Source: Closterium sp. Naga37s-1 (taxonomy: Eukaryota; Streptophyta; Zygnematophyceae; Desmidiales; Closteriaceae). From it: a DNA stretch of 64,000 nt. Each line of letters starts with the position of its first letter. Positions within the stretch are counted from its first letter, which is position 1. Made by a program: the position numbers and the translations under genes. Location: positions 868,001 through 932,000 of the forward strand of contig CANJKZ010000139.1 of the NCBI GenBank assembly GCA_947471745.1, given 5' to 3'. Positions 21,314 through 38,520 of the stretch are shown here, piece by piece. The notes under the pieces are model-generated. The model was not told the origin of the DNA, ran no database searches, and worked only from the letters and a program-made list of their open reading frames with translations.

Positions 21314-24252
21314 ATGCACGTGTCACGGACCTCGTCGTCCTCCTCCTCCTCCTCCTCCTCCTCCTCCTCCCGTCACCGCCTCTGCGTGCCTCACGTGCTC
21401 CTCCTCGTCTACCTCCTCGTCGCCGCTGCTCTCACCACCACGCTGCTTCTCCACCTCCCTGACTCCCACCCTGCCACCACTACCACCGCCACCGCTGCCA
21501 CCGCTGCCACCAACCCCGCGGGCGCCATCCGCGCCAGCGCCGCCGCGGAGCCCTCTCCTCGCGAGTCTGCCTCCGGAACTGCCTCCGCCCGACGGCAGGC
21601 AGTCCGTGTCGCCTCCGCCGCTGCCGCTGCCGCTGCCGCTGCCGCTGCCGCTGCTGGTGTTGCCCCCGCAGGTGCAGCATTTACCGCCGCTGCTGCCGCA
21701 GGCGATGCCGTGGGTGGGCGCAGAGGGCAGGCGCTCACAGGCGCAACGAGCAAAGCGCAGCTGCTGCTGCGGGGAGGCTGGCGCGGCGCACAGCGGAAGG
21801 CGGGGAGCGGTGGGCTCTGGGACGGCGGTGAGAGCGCGCGTGAGTGGGGCGCGAGGGAGCGTGCAGCGGAACAGCAGATGCTGAGACTCGCGGACAAGAC
21901 TTTTGAGGTGAGTGGGATGGGATGGTGGTAGTGTGGGCAGGTGATGGGTGCGAGAGGAGAGAGGCCGCGGTGCGATTGTTCTTTGCTTTTGATCTGATGA
22001 GCTGGAGGTGATGGGGTATGAGAGTGCTGGAGGAACGGCTGAGAGGGAGATGAGGATGAGGATGAGGATGAGGATGAGGATGATAATGATGATTGAACAG
22101 CTTCTCCCCCCCCCCCCCCCCCCCCTCCTCCCCGAGTCGAGTTTCACCCGTCGAGTTTTTTAAAACTCGGTGAAAACTCGGTCTTGGTCTCGAGTTTTTT
22201 CAGGACTCGACGAGTCTACGGAACTCGTCGCGACATTCAGTGAGGTGACCCCATTGCCTCCCGTTACCTTCCGTCCGCCTCCCATCATTCCCTTTTCTCC
22301 ACGTGCCCCTCCTCTCCCCCATTACCTCCTCACGCTGGCAGCGCAACGAGCAGCGGCGGCAGGCGTGGGCGTGGGAGCGCAAGCAGGCGATCTCAGCAGG
22401 GCGAGAGGATGAGGCGCAGGGGGGCACAGAGGCCACGCTGTCACAGCTCATCCCCACATACCCCTGCCCCAGGGAGCAGCGCCTGGGGGTGTGGGCCAAT
22501 GGGGGCAAGGTGGGGGCAGTTGATGGGGGGAGGGCTGGCTGGCTGGTTGGTTAGTTGGTTGGCGGGGAGCGATTGCAAGGTGGAGCATGTGGCGTGCTTG
22601 TGGGGTGTCAGTGACACGCGCATGGGCTGGGGGCGCATGGGGGCAGTGGAGCCCATGCATGGTCTTGTGTGCTGCTGCATCGGGAGGGCCTTACGCCTGC
22701 TGCCTGCACTGCTCACTGCCATGCTGCTGGCTCTCTTGCCGTCTTGCTGGCTAGCTGGCCGTCTTGCTGGCTCGCTGCCTGTCTTGTTGGCTCCCTGGCC
22801 GTCTTGCTGGCTCTCTGGCCGTCTTGCTGGCTGCCTTGCAGCAGTGTCATGATCTTTGTGTTTGTGGATATTACTGCTGCCAACGTGTTACCACAAGTGG
22901 ACTTGCATTCCGACAGACTCGTCCCATGCGCTGCATTCATTCTTTTCTCGTCCGCTGCTGCAAATGCTGTAACCGGATTCCCTTCTGCTAGCTCACACTT
23001 TATCTGTACCATCCTCACCCACCCTCCCTCGTGCTCTCATGTACCCCCAGTGGCTATGTGCAGTGCGGTCAGCCTTCCAGCGCCATCCAGTGGTCTACAG
23101 GTGAGCGCTCCACTCAGCACCCACGCACCACACGCCTGAAGAATCTCCAGTGCCCTTTACTCTTAGCAACTGAGAATACGTTTCTCGTGACTTCTAAACC
23201 AGCTAGAACCTTCAAAGCGCAACGCGCACGTGCAGCCCGCAGCAAGCGAGCGTCCCTGGCCATCATCCTTCCTCCAATAACATGTCTCAGGTCTCCTTCT
23301 GTCATCACCCCCACCCCCACCCCCACCCCCACCCCCACCCCCACCCCCACCCCCACCCCCACCCCCACTCCCACCCGCACCCGCACCGCACGGCAGCAGC
23401 ATGGGCAGCAACGAGGAGTTCTCCTTCGAGCAGGACATCGGTGCCCTCCTGCACACCACGCCTCTCACCTTCGACCCCTTCGTGCCGCCCTCCTTTGCTG
23501 ACTTCATGAACCAAACCCTCCACTGCCTCTCCTTCTTCTCCACCGGCCTCTCCTCCCAAGCAAGCCTCGAGAAAACCCGCGCAGCGAACCCCGAGCAGGA
23601 GTTTTTGACGCTGCCCGAGATGATGGCGCAGCACGGGCATGCGTATGTGGACGTGTTGAAGCTGGACTGCGAGGGGTGCGAGGAGGAGGTGCTACTGGAA
23701 CTGGGCTCTACTGTATACCCCTCCCAGCTACCCCGCGTGGTGAGGGGGAGAGGGTTCCACCGGTGGGTCAGATCCTGGTGGAGATGCATAGGTGAGTGAG
23801 ATGTGGTGCCTTGCTCTGGTGGACGTGGCATGGCAAGAGCAACAACAATGTAGACGAGGAAAGCAGGTAGTAGGTACCGCATGGCACATAGCAGCAGCAC
23901 AGCGGTTAGGTTCTCTACCGACCCATCGAATGCACAAGCTCCGGCCTTTTGCAATCGTGTGCACGCAGCATTCATGTTAGCCATCCAGGTGGGCCTATTC
24001 ACATTGCCACCACATGCCGCCCGCCTGCATGCCACCTCTCCCAACTGCATCGTGCCACACCGCCCTCATTTTCTGTCCGCATCCCCATCCCCCCCTTCTC
24101 TCCCCAGGGTGAACGACTCATCAGCGACGCTGGCAGTGGTGCGGCATGTGGAGCAGCTGGGGTACCGCCTCTTCCACGTGGAGCCCAACCCCACCGCGCC
24201 TGCGCACTGCGTGGAGTTAGCATTCATCCACAAGCGCCTCGTTGCCATTTGA
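21314..24252 (+). CDS. Membrane-anchored methyltransferase-like protein (FkbM/METTL24-like), 5 exons
   Basis: Exons by GT-AG signals: 21314-21907, 22342-22509, 23051-23100, 23400 to about 23739 (extending to 23793 if the odd 26-nt stretch is bridged) and 24108-24252. Phases agree across introns 1-3. The N-terminus is basic with a Ser run, then a hydrophobic anchor (VPHVLLLVYLLVAAALTTTL), as in type II Golgi proteins. A low-complexity Ala stem follows. The catalytic part has YSMGSNEEFSFEQDIG, TFDPFVPP, VDVLKLDCEGCEEEVLLEL and GQILVEMHR, then GYRLFHVEPNP and CVELAFIH at the end. These are features of the Methyltransf_21/24 family. About 26 nt between LPRV and GQILVEMH (about 23740-23765) break the frame without GT-AG ends, so the copy may be mutated or the stretch misread. 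Confidence 0.65.
22714..22850 (+). repeat. Minisatellite in methyltransferase intron 2
   Basis: About six to seven imperfect copies of a roughly 20-bp unit close to GCTGGCTCGCTGGCCGTCTT. It lies in the intron between exons at 22509 and 23051. Confidence 0.7.
23309..23380 (+). repeat. CCCCCA microsatellite in methyltransferase intron 3
   Basis: Hexamer run (ACCCCC)n ending about 20 bp before the acceptor at 23399. It may act as an extended pyrimidine-rich tract. A homopolymer C run also occurs at about 22098-22115 in intron 1. Confidence 0.8.
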
Positions 24253-24842
24253 ATCGACTCAAAAGTCAATGTGGACCCCAACGCAACCCCACCGCGCCTG
24301 GCACTGCATGGAGCTAGCCTTCATCCACAAGTGCCTCGTTGATTGTTGAGTTGACTTGACTAATACAGTAGTCAACGTGGACTATTAGCCATCCCAACCC
24401 CACCGCACGCACCTGCGCTCTGTGTGGTGCTAGGCTTCATCCACCTCCGCCTCGTGCTCCCTCCCTTCCTCTACCGCGCTCTTCTGAGTCTCCTAAAGAG
24501 AGACTCTCTCTATCTCTCTCTACTACATGCACTGCAACTCCAGTAATGCCACTTACGACCATTCCGTTCCGCCCTGTGGTTTTGTTGCTGGGAGCTGGAC
24601 CGAGCTATACGTTGTTTGGGCCATCTGGTCCAAGGCAGCCCTTTCCGGTCCGGACCCTAGTATTGATATTACCGTATCAGCCTTGTTGATGTGGCACTCG
24701 ATCTATAAATGTTTAAAGCATATGGTCCTTCAATTTGCTCCAGCTAGTCATACCACCCATACCGGTACAACTGACCCTGTAATATTCTCAAGCTTTGCCC
24801 CACATCATTTCTTGGCAAGAGGAGCACTCGTGACTCGTCCCA
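24253..24842. other. Intergenic stretch with decayed copies of the upstream last exon
   Basis: Directly after the stop codon, 24270-24345 and about 24375-24475 resemble the tail of the last exon (CCCAACCCCACCGCGCC, ATCCACAAG.GCCTCGT). They look like two degraded tandem duplications. The remainder to 24842 has no gene I can support. Confidence 0.5.
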
Positions 24843-29938
<5,096 letters not shown>

Positions 29939-30216
29939 CTGCGGGGAGACGAGATGGTGACGGGGGAAGAGCGGAGGGGGCGGTGAGGAGGAGGGGGGCA
30001 CGGGTGGGGGGGTGAGAGGGGGGAGGGTTGGGAAGAGGGAGGCAGGGAAACAAGGGGTGCGAGGGCACTCGTGTTTGGCGTTGGGTGTGTTGGAGAGGAG
30101 GTGTGTTCAAAGGGGGGCACTCGGTCAGTGGGATCCGCGATGAGCACTCCACGCGCCCGCTAAGCCAGTGGCTTCAAGCCAGTAGCTGAAGGCCCATCCA
30201 TCTTGGGATGGCTTTA

Positions 30217-30591
30217 GATCACGGAATAGGGCCTGGGTCCGGGTGTAGACATTTGTGGAACAAGCGGCTGGCGTTCTGGCAACATGACACGTGCGAATTC
30301 TGGAAAAGGCACCGGCAAGAGCGTGGAATTAGGGCTCGACACGTGGCTGCGTGCGCGGATGAGGTGGCTCGAAAGGTCGCACCTGGTGTGCGGGGACAGC
30401 AGGGAGTGAATGGCGGGTAGGAAACCGGAGGGTCGCACTGACGACGCTGCGACGCTGCTGGTGCGACTGGCAGGCGACGTCGCGTGCGATGCATGCGGAG
30501 CGAACGATAGCGAGGATGCGAGAATGGCGAGCGCGAGTAGCGAGGTGCCTGACATCCGGCGGTAAGCGCGATCGCGCCGTGGGATCGTCAT
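30217..30591 (-). CDS. Open frame with possible signal peptide or membrane anchor; candidate 5' exon of the methyltransferase gene
   Basis: Minus-strand frame from 30591. An internal Met gives MSGTSLLALAILASSLSF followed by APHASHA, a good signal sequence or anchor. The rest (Ser/Pro/Arg-rich) has no recognised domain. It is upstream of and in line with the methyltransferase exons, which lack an N-terminal anchor, so it may be their first exon, but I could not define a donor site of the needed phase. It could also be unrelated or spurious. Confidence 0.3.
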
Positions 30592-31333
30592 AGACCACTG
30601 CGTGGCGTGTGATGGAAGGGCATCCCTCGACAGAGAATTCGACGGCGCGAAAGCCGTTGCGGAGCCCGATGCTCGTCGTCAACCAAACGCGGATCGCGCT
30701 GGATACGTGTCAGATAGTCAAGTCACTGTTCGGCTTGTGTACTGGTGATGGGTTGAGGAATAATTTGAGAATGCTGCTGAGGGGAATGGCGTGGCGAAAG
30801 GAGAATGTGACAAGCTGGAGGACCTAGGCCTAGTTGTAGGTGGTGGACCGTGGTGCACTTTCAACACCTCAGGAATTTCCCAGCTTACTCTATATCGCGT
30901 ACAGCCTCAACTTTCGGAACACAAGGCTAGGGCCAGTTTGCCTGGTGTTCACCCCAGCCAGAATACACGCGGTATAGTTTGCCTCGGATCTTTACACATA
31001 GTGCGTTCAATGAGGCTTTCGAAGTAAACAATCTACACGAACCAGGATTGTTCAGGAATGAAAATGTCCAGAGCCATGGATAATGGCTTTGAACAGGCTC
31101 TAATGAGACTACAATATATACGAAATGAACTAAATGCATATGCAGAATAATTACACCAAAATTGATTGTTGTCGTCCTCTTGTTGTGGGTTGCTCATTTT
31201 CATCCTTATCTGGAACGATATCACTTGTGACTCGAAGCCTGCCAAGGATATCAGTAAAAAAAGAACCACGCGAAAAAAAAAAAACAAAAAAAAACAAAAC
31301 AAAACAAATGAAAGGACACCCCGAGTCTATGCG
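30592..31333. other. Intergenic stretch, no gene seen
   Basis: Between the methyltransferase and RCC1 genes. AT-rich from about 31020, with A-rich runs near 31256-31310. No ORF or repeat of note. Confidence 0.5.
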
Positions 31334-34300
31334 ACTCCTCCATGATTAGCTCCGCCAATGCCAGCTGGCGATGCAGCATGCTTCCCCACCCTCGTCCTCT
31401 CCACTCCCTTCCCTGCCCCCGGGCCATCAAACAGCAAGAAGTTTCAGCGTGTCGGCAACAGTGAGCACAGCGGAATGGCCTCCCCCTGCTGCAAGTGCCT
31501 GCACTTTACCCACACACTAGTCCACATGCATGAGCATCCATGCATAGAACTCTCTGCCTGTTGCTGCCTGCCCACAGCTGTTGTAGCCCCACCCTAGTAT
31601 CTGATCGTCTGCCATGGCCACTAGCGTGGTCCTGGGATCACAGCAGGCACCGGGGCAGAGAGGGGAGCGCGGGGGGGAGAGGGGAGCCGGGGGGTGCACA
31701 AGGGCGAGGGGGGTGCAAGGACACAAGGGGCACGGGGGGGAGAAGAGACGTGACAGAGAGGGCATGGGGGAGCGGAAGGGCACGGGAGGAGAACGGGCAT
31801 GCCAAGAGGTGGCAAGGGCAGCCGCTCCTCCAACCATGAGAGTGTGTTTGCCACCTCATGGGAGTAGTTCTTTACTTTCTCCCCACACCCACCCTCCTTC
31901 TTCCCCATCCCTTCACCTCTCCACCTCTCAGTAAGCACGCAAACAATCTCTCACCTGCCCACAGGTCACCAGCCGCACTCCCTTGGGCATGAGCAGCAGT
32001 GGCTGGCGCTGCACCAGCCCTCTCACAAAACCCAGCGACGAGCACCCACCCCCATGCGCCCACGTGCACCCCAACACGCCCCCATGCGCCCTTATCACAC
32101 CCTCTCACATGCCCCCATGTCATCAGCCGCACTCCCTTGGGCATGAGCAGCAGTGGCTGGCGCTGCACCAGCCCTGTCATAAAATCCAGCGACGAGCACC
32201 CACCTCCCCCATGCGTCCCTGCTCCAAACCCCCCTCCAAACATCCCTCCTTTTTGTATTCATATTTATATTCATAGCATACATCGAATAATACACCCGCA
32301 CGTGTGGGTGCGCCCACAAGCCACCTGCGTCACTGACACTCCTTCAAGCGCCACCACCCGCCTTGGCACCACCTCACACACGTGCAACCTCTGGCATGCA
32401 GCGTTCGGTGCCCCAGCTGCCCCAGTAACCCCCCTCCCCACGTGTACCTGCCCATGCACAGTCAGAAAGGGATACGGGGCCAGAATGGTGCATGCCCATA
32501 CGGAATTGAGTGGGCCACGCCTTCCCCCTGTGTGTGCCCCAGCTGCCCCAGTGAACCCCATCTCCAGCTCATGTGAACATCTCCGTTCACTCACAGATCG
32601 CCCCTGGCGTGAGCAGCAGCGGTGTGGAACCAACCGCCCTGCATCATCTATTGCTCACTCGCCCACATGCCCACCCTCTTCTGCTCACTCGCATCTCTTG
32701 TATTGCTCACCTTCCCCACCACTGTTCACTCACCTAATCCACAGGCCCCCTTTTCCCACCCTCCTCTTTCCACTCATGTCTCGCCCCTGGCACCAACAGC
32801 AGCAGTGCGAAAACCCCCACACGCCACGGCAACCCTACAAGTAGATCTACTGTGAATCCAACACCTACTGCCCCCTTCCCACCCTCCCCTCCTCTACTCA
32901 CATTCCCCCCCGGGTGTCAACAGCAGTAGTGTGAAGTGAAATCCCCCACACGCCACGGCCACGATAAGCTGATATCTATGCCATGGGGGCAGGTCAGGGG
33001 AGGTTCGTCTAAGAAGCGCTGGAAGGAGGTCACTAGATGCAGAGGTTGGAAACCTGCAGAGTGATGAAATAGATAGGAAGGCAATGAGAATAAGGGAAAT
33101 GAAAAGATAGGAGAACGCAAAGTGAGTCAAGGAATTGGCTTCCACGACTTATATAATGATGATAAGAACAATGGCCAGTCGTGATAAGACCAGTACCCTG
33201 TGATAAGTGCGTTCACGTCCATGTTGAGACTAAGAGGGTGTATGCGGAACGAAGTGACATGTGTCTCTACTACCACCACCTGGTAGTACCGCTCTGTACC
33301 AGCCAGCAAAGCTTTCTATCTACTAGCACCGCTTTGCACCCACCTGGTTTTGGCCTCATACCCACAGGCGCACCTCCTCCCCCTCCTCTTCCCCAGTACC
33401 TCCATGCTCCGCATTGGCCTCTCCTCTCTTCCCCCTCCCCCGCCCGCCCCTTCTTCGCCTGGTGATGGCAGCAGTGCACTGCGCGCCACATGCCACAGCA
33501 GTCACCTCCTCCCCTGCCTCCTCTAAGGCTGCTACCTTTATAGGTTCCCTGTAGGGAAATGGTGGGACGAGGTGAGAGAAGAGGAAGGACAGGATTGAAA
33601 AAAGAGAAAAAATTATGATAGCTACAGTGCACTGCGCGCCACATGCCACAGCAGTCACCTCCTCCCCTACCTCCTCCACAGCTGCCACCTTATGGGCTCC
33701 CTGCAGGGGAATCGTGGGACGAGGGGAAAGAAGAGGAGGGAGAGGCGTGAAAACGAGAGAAACAGAGGAGGGGTTGATGCCTGCAGTCCACTGTGCGTCA
33801 CACGCCACAGCAGTCACCTCCTTCCCTGTAGGAACGGAGAAAACGGAAACCCGAGTTTGTCGCATTACTGTGCTCTGTACCGACTTTAGGGTAGTAAAAC
33901 AAGTCAACGGATTCAATGGAGTCAACGGAGTCAATGGAGTCAACGGAGTCATGGAGTCAACGGAGTCAATGGAGTCAATGGAGTCGACGGAGTCAACGGA
34001 GTCAATGGAGTCAACGGAGTCAATGGAGTCAACGGGGTCAATGGAGTCAATGGAGACAATGGAGTCAACGGGGCCAATGGAGTCAATGAAGTCAACAGTC
34101 TACGCACCTGCTGCTCTGCTCTGTGCCGTCGCCCAGCTGCCCGTACTCGTTTGATCCCCACGTGAACAGGCTTCCATCGATCCCCACTGTCGCGATGTGT
34201 TTCAAACCCGCACGCCACGCTAACAAGCGCAACGGACCGCCCGTCCCACGCACGGAGCTTCTCCCCCGCGATCCGCAGCGGCGCGCGCTGGCAGCGCCAC

Positions 34301-34466
34301 GTGCGCGGATCCCCCCGTAGCTCCGCGCGGTGGCTGGTCTGCCCGCGGAGATTGAATCCCCAGAGGTACAGCGCGGTTTCTACGGGCTGGGAGAGACCGG
34401 CGATCGCGGCGGAGGACGCGGCGGGAGGTACGGCGAAAGAATCGATAAAGCTGGCGTTGTCTAGTA
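31334..34466 (-). CDS. RCC1-repeat protein, multi-exon, gene model incomplete
   Basis: Minus-strand pieces typical of RCC1 beta-propeller blades: [15 protein letters not shown] (about 34365), VALVSVACG, then [20 protein letters not shown] and QLGDGTEQ (exon end 34108 at GTGCGT). Then come [15 protein letters not shown] (about 33826), [15 protein letters not shown] twice (about 33660 and 33515), [16 protein letters not shown] pieces (32.0-32.6 kb) and [17 protein letters not shown] (about 31600-31550). The end is plausibly [17 protein letters not shown] and a stop at about 31334. RCC1-type propellers bind small GTPases, chromatin or other partners; nothing here indicates which. A one-base frame change falls between VACG and KHIATVG (near 34205), so this copy may be damaged. 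Exon number is uncertain because several exons are duplicated. Confidence 0.55.
33905..34098 (+). repeat. 9-bp satellite (GGAGTCAAY) in the RCC1 gene
   Basis: About 20 tandem copies of GGAGTCAAC/GGAGTCAAT with a few variants, in an intron next to the exon ending at 34108. The deduced Thr-Pro-Leu repeats on the minus strand are an artefact. Confidence 0.85.
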
Positions 34467-35760
34467 GCTAGCCTGTAGCTCAAGTTGAGGGGCCGGGCGG
34501 TAGCCGCCGGGCGAGCAATCAGCGGAGAGACGGGGTGGACGCTGAGAAGGGCGAAGCGCGGGAAAATAGCAACGGCACACACGTTTCGCATGAAACGTGG
34601 CAACAGGAAGCTGAATGTGGGAAGCTTGTGGAGACCAAGTGAAATTGCTCCAATGGTCACACTCCCCTGCATATTGCACGGGAAAGGCTGCAAGCTTTGA
34701 GATCAATGCGACCAGCTTTGATGAGTTGGGTTGGGTTGGTTGGGAGGTTCCGGCTCGGCGCGCGGTAATGTTTGAGCTGGTGTGTCAGAGGTCGAAGCTG
34801 GTTGCCAGCACCACGTGGGGGCAGACCATACGTTGTCCTCATAAATTTGTCCGCCAGTTTTGAACAGCTAGGATTAACACTTTATGGACGTAAGTACAAG
34901 TACACAACTGTGGAATTAAGCAATCTGCTCTTACCGCTCCAGTGTTTTGTTTGTACATATCGCGGTACTGTATACACTGTACAGGACCATCCTTTTCCTG
35001 CTGCGTCATCTGCGCAGACCCGAATTACAAAAAAAGAAGGCAAACTGTGCACAGTTTGCCTCCCGCAGCCCACAGTTTTGCCCCGCGTTGACTTGCGTGA
35101 GCAATTCAGGTCTTGGGCTTTAACAACAGCAGACAAGGAAGTCGTTGACCAACTTGCCCACACGACACGACACGACAGGGTAGAGCGTAGTCCTCTTGAG
35201 GAAAGGCGCCACGAGCTCCTACCTGAAGGCTGAATTCCTCATTTTTAGACGGTGATTGGTTTCCCTGCTCTGCGGCGACGCATCCGCCGTCTCCCCTGTG
35301 TGGGAGTGGAGATTTACGTTTGGGAAAATTGCCCGTACGACTAAGGAAAAAACTTCAGAAGTGAGTGTATTGTTCTGTACAGTATCTCGTGCTGGTGTTA
35401 GCATGCCGGAACCGCACGAGAGTTTTCCGTATTGTTGCCCGCTACCGTGACATGCATTCCGTCAGCTTTCCCGCCAGGTAGTAACCCCGCCAAATGCGTC
35501 CATGTGAATGCCGCAGCGAATTCTCCAAGTTTTCAAACCGCGCAATGTTGCGCATAAACCGCAATGATGTGCATCTCCTGAAACTGAGGTTTACCGTGCT
35601 GTACCGCAGGTTCGTAAACTATCACCATACTTCCAGGTCTGGTAACCTCCTCGCCATACCGGGCCAACCCTCAATCAGCTTTGCTTGCCGAGGATAAAAA
35701 CCACTCGACTGATAATTGTGAAATCACGCACAGTCCACCAAAAACAAATTCTAGTCCACC
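34467..35760. other. Intergenic stretch, no gene supported
   Basis: Shared upstream region of the divergent RCC1 (minus) and CHRD (plus) genes. Short ORFs of 60-150 codons occur on both strands without domains or repeats I recognise. Confidence 0.5.
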
Positions 35761-38296
35761 ATGGCGCACCACACGTACCTCGGCTTGTCAGTTGTTCTCT
35801 TAGTTGTCGCCGCATGCTTCGGTAAGCGACATTTTCCCCTGTACTTGTGCTGCAGTCAGTATCAGTCGTAAACTCCCACGAATCAATCCTGTTGAACTGC
35901 TTCATTCCATGCATCATTTCACCTGCTCAATTTTCTGATATGTTGTTTCATAAGTTCTATCCTATGTGTTTGCTTATGTTTTATCTTATTTTCAGCCACC
36001 ACAACGGCGCGCCCTGTGAACGACAGAAACGGCGGAAAGGACGTAAAGGGCGGGGGACCCCCCGACGCGGGTCCGTGTCCGCTGCCCAAGCCGATCGAGG
36101 CTGAGGCTCTCGGGAATCTAACGGGTGAGAATGCGATGGGGAATCTGACGGGTGAGAATTCTCTGGGAAATTAAAAATCAACGCTTGGTGGGCCATGCGG
36201 CTAATCCTTTCGCTAAAAAAGCGCAGTGACGTGGTTCTCTGCCCCCCTCTTTCCTCCGCTTTCTTTCAGAAGACCCTCCCCTCCCTTTCCGCACACTTTC
36301 CTCCGCTGTTTCTCTCCGCCCTACTTCTCCCTTCCTCTCTCGAGCAGCGATTCTCGCCGCGCGGCTGAATGGATCCGAAATGGTTGGCGCCACCGGCGAC
36401 GTCAATTCCACCAGCCGAATCTGCCTGGCCGTCTTTCAGTAAGCCAGCCGCCTGTGGTGCAACCACCTCAGCCTGAGTGCGCTGGCTGCCTTTCGTCAGC
36501 CAGTTTGAGTACAGTGTTGCTTCCCTTCTTTCTGAAACTGCGGTCTCAGCCCTGATTCAGTCGCTTGCTAAATTTCAACTAGAGCTTCTGCACTCCGAAC
36601 CCTTGTTCTCAATTCAGCAAACCTTGGTTTCACATCATCTTGATTGCTCTGCTGCTCCACATCATTCTCCGATGATTCTGTTAATCTCCCTAACCTATGC
36701 GCATTCCCTTACTCCCTTCCGTTCGCATGTGTGAACCTGACGGAAACCGAGCCGGCGAGCCGTTCGCCGTTCCCATGTGGAAAGGCGCAGCGGGAGAGCG
36801 GGGACAAGCCGTCGCCGCTATTGTTGCGGCAGGTGCCACGTGGGAGAATCTTACTCGTCCGCTGCCTCCCCCGCCCAAGGCCAAGAAGAACAAGAAAACA
36901 CCGCCCGCCCCGCCTCCTCCAAAGTACACTTATGCGCTTAACGGGACGTGGCTTAATGCGAGTACACTTACAGCCTATGACGGGCAGACAATAATGCAGC
37001 TGGTGGATACGATTATTGCGAAGCCCGATGAGAACTACGCGAAATTAGAGACGTATGCTTACGAGTCGGGTGCAGCTAGGGGGCAGTTCAAGTCGGAGCC
37101 GCTTCCGCCGCCGCAAAAGGACAAGAAGGGCGGAAAGAATGGGGGCAAGAATGGAGGGGGCAAGAATGGAGGCGATCAGTTTGGGACTCTTGTCGGTAAG
37201 AAGTGCTTCCCGTTACTAGCCTTCATCGCCTCTTGCCTTCCACTCTTGCCTCGCACACCATTTTTACTGCTTAAACTACTCACGCTGCCCCTTCCCTTTC
37301 TCCTTTCTCTCCGCGATTTCGTGCAGGAGCGGTGGGAACACGTCTCAATGGCTCCAATGCTGACCTCACTGGTGACGTCAACGCTACAGGCTGCATTTCC
37401 CTCGTCGTCTTCCTGTAAGCTTCGCCTTCTCCCTTCAGTTCACCCCTAACTCCCTCTTTTCATTTTCCTCTCTTCTCCCCTCAGTTCACCCCTAACTCTC
37501 TCAACGTCCCCTCACTTCTCCCACCTCTGTTTTTTTTTTGTTTTCTTGTCGCCTACTGTTACCATCGACCCTCCTTACCCGCCTGTCCCTAGGCTGAACA
37601 CCCGCCCCTCCCCTCCCCTCCCTGCCCCTCCCTACCCCTCCCTGCCCCTCCCTTCCCCTCCCTGCCCCTCCCTACCCTTCCCTACCCTTCCCTGCCCCTC
37701 CCTGCCCCTCCTTGCCCCTCCATGCCCCTCCCTGCCTCTCCTTGACCCTCCCTGCCCCTCCCTGCCCCTCCCTGCCCCTCCCTGCCCCTCCCTGCCTCTC
37801 CTTGACCCTCCCTGCCCCTCCCTGCCCCTCCCTGCCACCCACCCCCTCAGCAACACCACAACAAACGACTACGACATTCGTTTCCACGTCAGCGTGTCTC
37901 TAAACGACTCTGGAGAGCCCACTGGTGTCGTCATCAAGAAAGGCGCTGATGTGGCACTCAGCGTGGTCCCCAGCAGCGCCACGTGGACCAATCGCACGCT
38001 CTCAGCAGCCGAGCGCGCCAAGCTGGGCGGCAAAGTCAACCCCAAGGGCAAGAAGGGCAAGCAGCCGCCTCCCCCGCCTCCCCCTCCCCTCGGATACACT
38101 TACGAAACCACCGGCACTTGGCTAAGTGCTAGTACTTTGACGGCTGATAACGGGCAGACGTACAAGGAGCTGGTGGATGCCATGCTAGCTGCTCCTGATG
38201 CTTACTCTGCTCTTGTCTACACCAGGACGTTCGAGAACGGTGCGGCCTTTGGAGCTCTAACCAAGCTCACCAAGGGTGGTCAAGAATCCGGCATAT
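35761..38296 (+). pseudogene. Secreted protein with two CHRD domains, 3' end cut by an LTR insertion
   Basis: Exon 1 (35761-35821) encodes a signal peptide (MAHHTYLGLSVVLLVVAACF). Exon 2 is 35996-36124 (TTTARPVNDRNGG..EALGNLT) and exon 3 is 36348-36438 (ILAARLNGSEMVGATGDV). A fourth exon with unclear acceptor ends at 37195; it has TYALNGTWLNASTLTAYDG, LETYAYESGAARGQF and a basic Lys-Gly tail. Exon 5 is 37327-37414 (RLNGSNADLTGDVNATG) and exon 6 starts at 37851 (YDIRFHVSVSLNDSGEPTG..YTRTFENGAAFGAL). Each half matches a CHRD unit and intron phases repeat (1, 2), indicating domain duplication. Both units have a Pro-Lys-rich loop. CHRD proteins are secreted and mostly of unknown role. The frame runs into an LTR at 38297 and stops at 38322, so the native C-terminus is missing. 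Confidence 0.7.
37600..37846 (+). repeat. 11-bp satellite (CCCTGCCCCTC) in the CHRD gene intron
   Basis: About 20 imperfect copies of CCCTGCCCCTC ending just before the acceptor at 37850. Long proline-rich frames across it are not coding. Confidence 0.8.
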
Positions 38297-38520
38297 TGTC
38301 AATTAAAACGAGGGTCCACTAGAGGAATGTGATAAAAATAGGAAATCCTGAAATGTTGTACTCTCTAATGAGCAACTCAGTCTAGCCTAAAACCACCACA
38401 TATATAATTTGACACACCCCTATAGGCTAGGTGAGGGGAATCACACAAGCAAGTGAAGCAACAACTACGGCCGGATCAACTAGTTCAACCACTTGGACAC
38501 GTGGTCATAGGACCAGGCAA
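38297..38520 (-). mobile_element. Copia 3' LTR (118 bp) with a short 3' tail
   Basis: LTR 38297-38414, on the minus strand TGTCAAATTATATATG to TTAATTGACA. To its right, 38415-38440 resembles the polypurine-side sequence of E4-E6 (CACCCCTATAGGCTAGG). So this is the 3' end of a minus-strand element inserted in the CHRD gene. Its body is not contiguous: E4 begins at 38521. It could be the missing 3' end of the RNase H fragment at 41630-42182, but its LTR does not match the E7 5' LTR. Confidence 0.65.

Noticed and set aside
23282..23509. Poly-His-Pro ORF
   Set aside because: Frame across the CCCCCA microsatellite of an intron.
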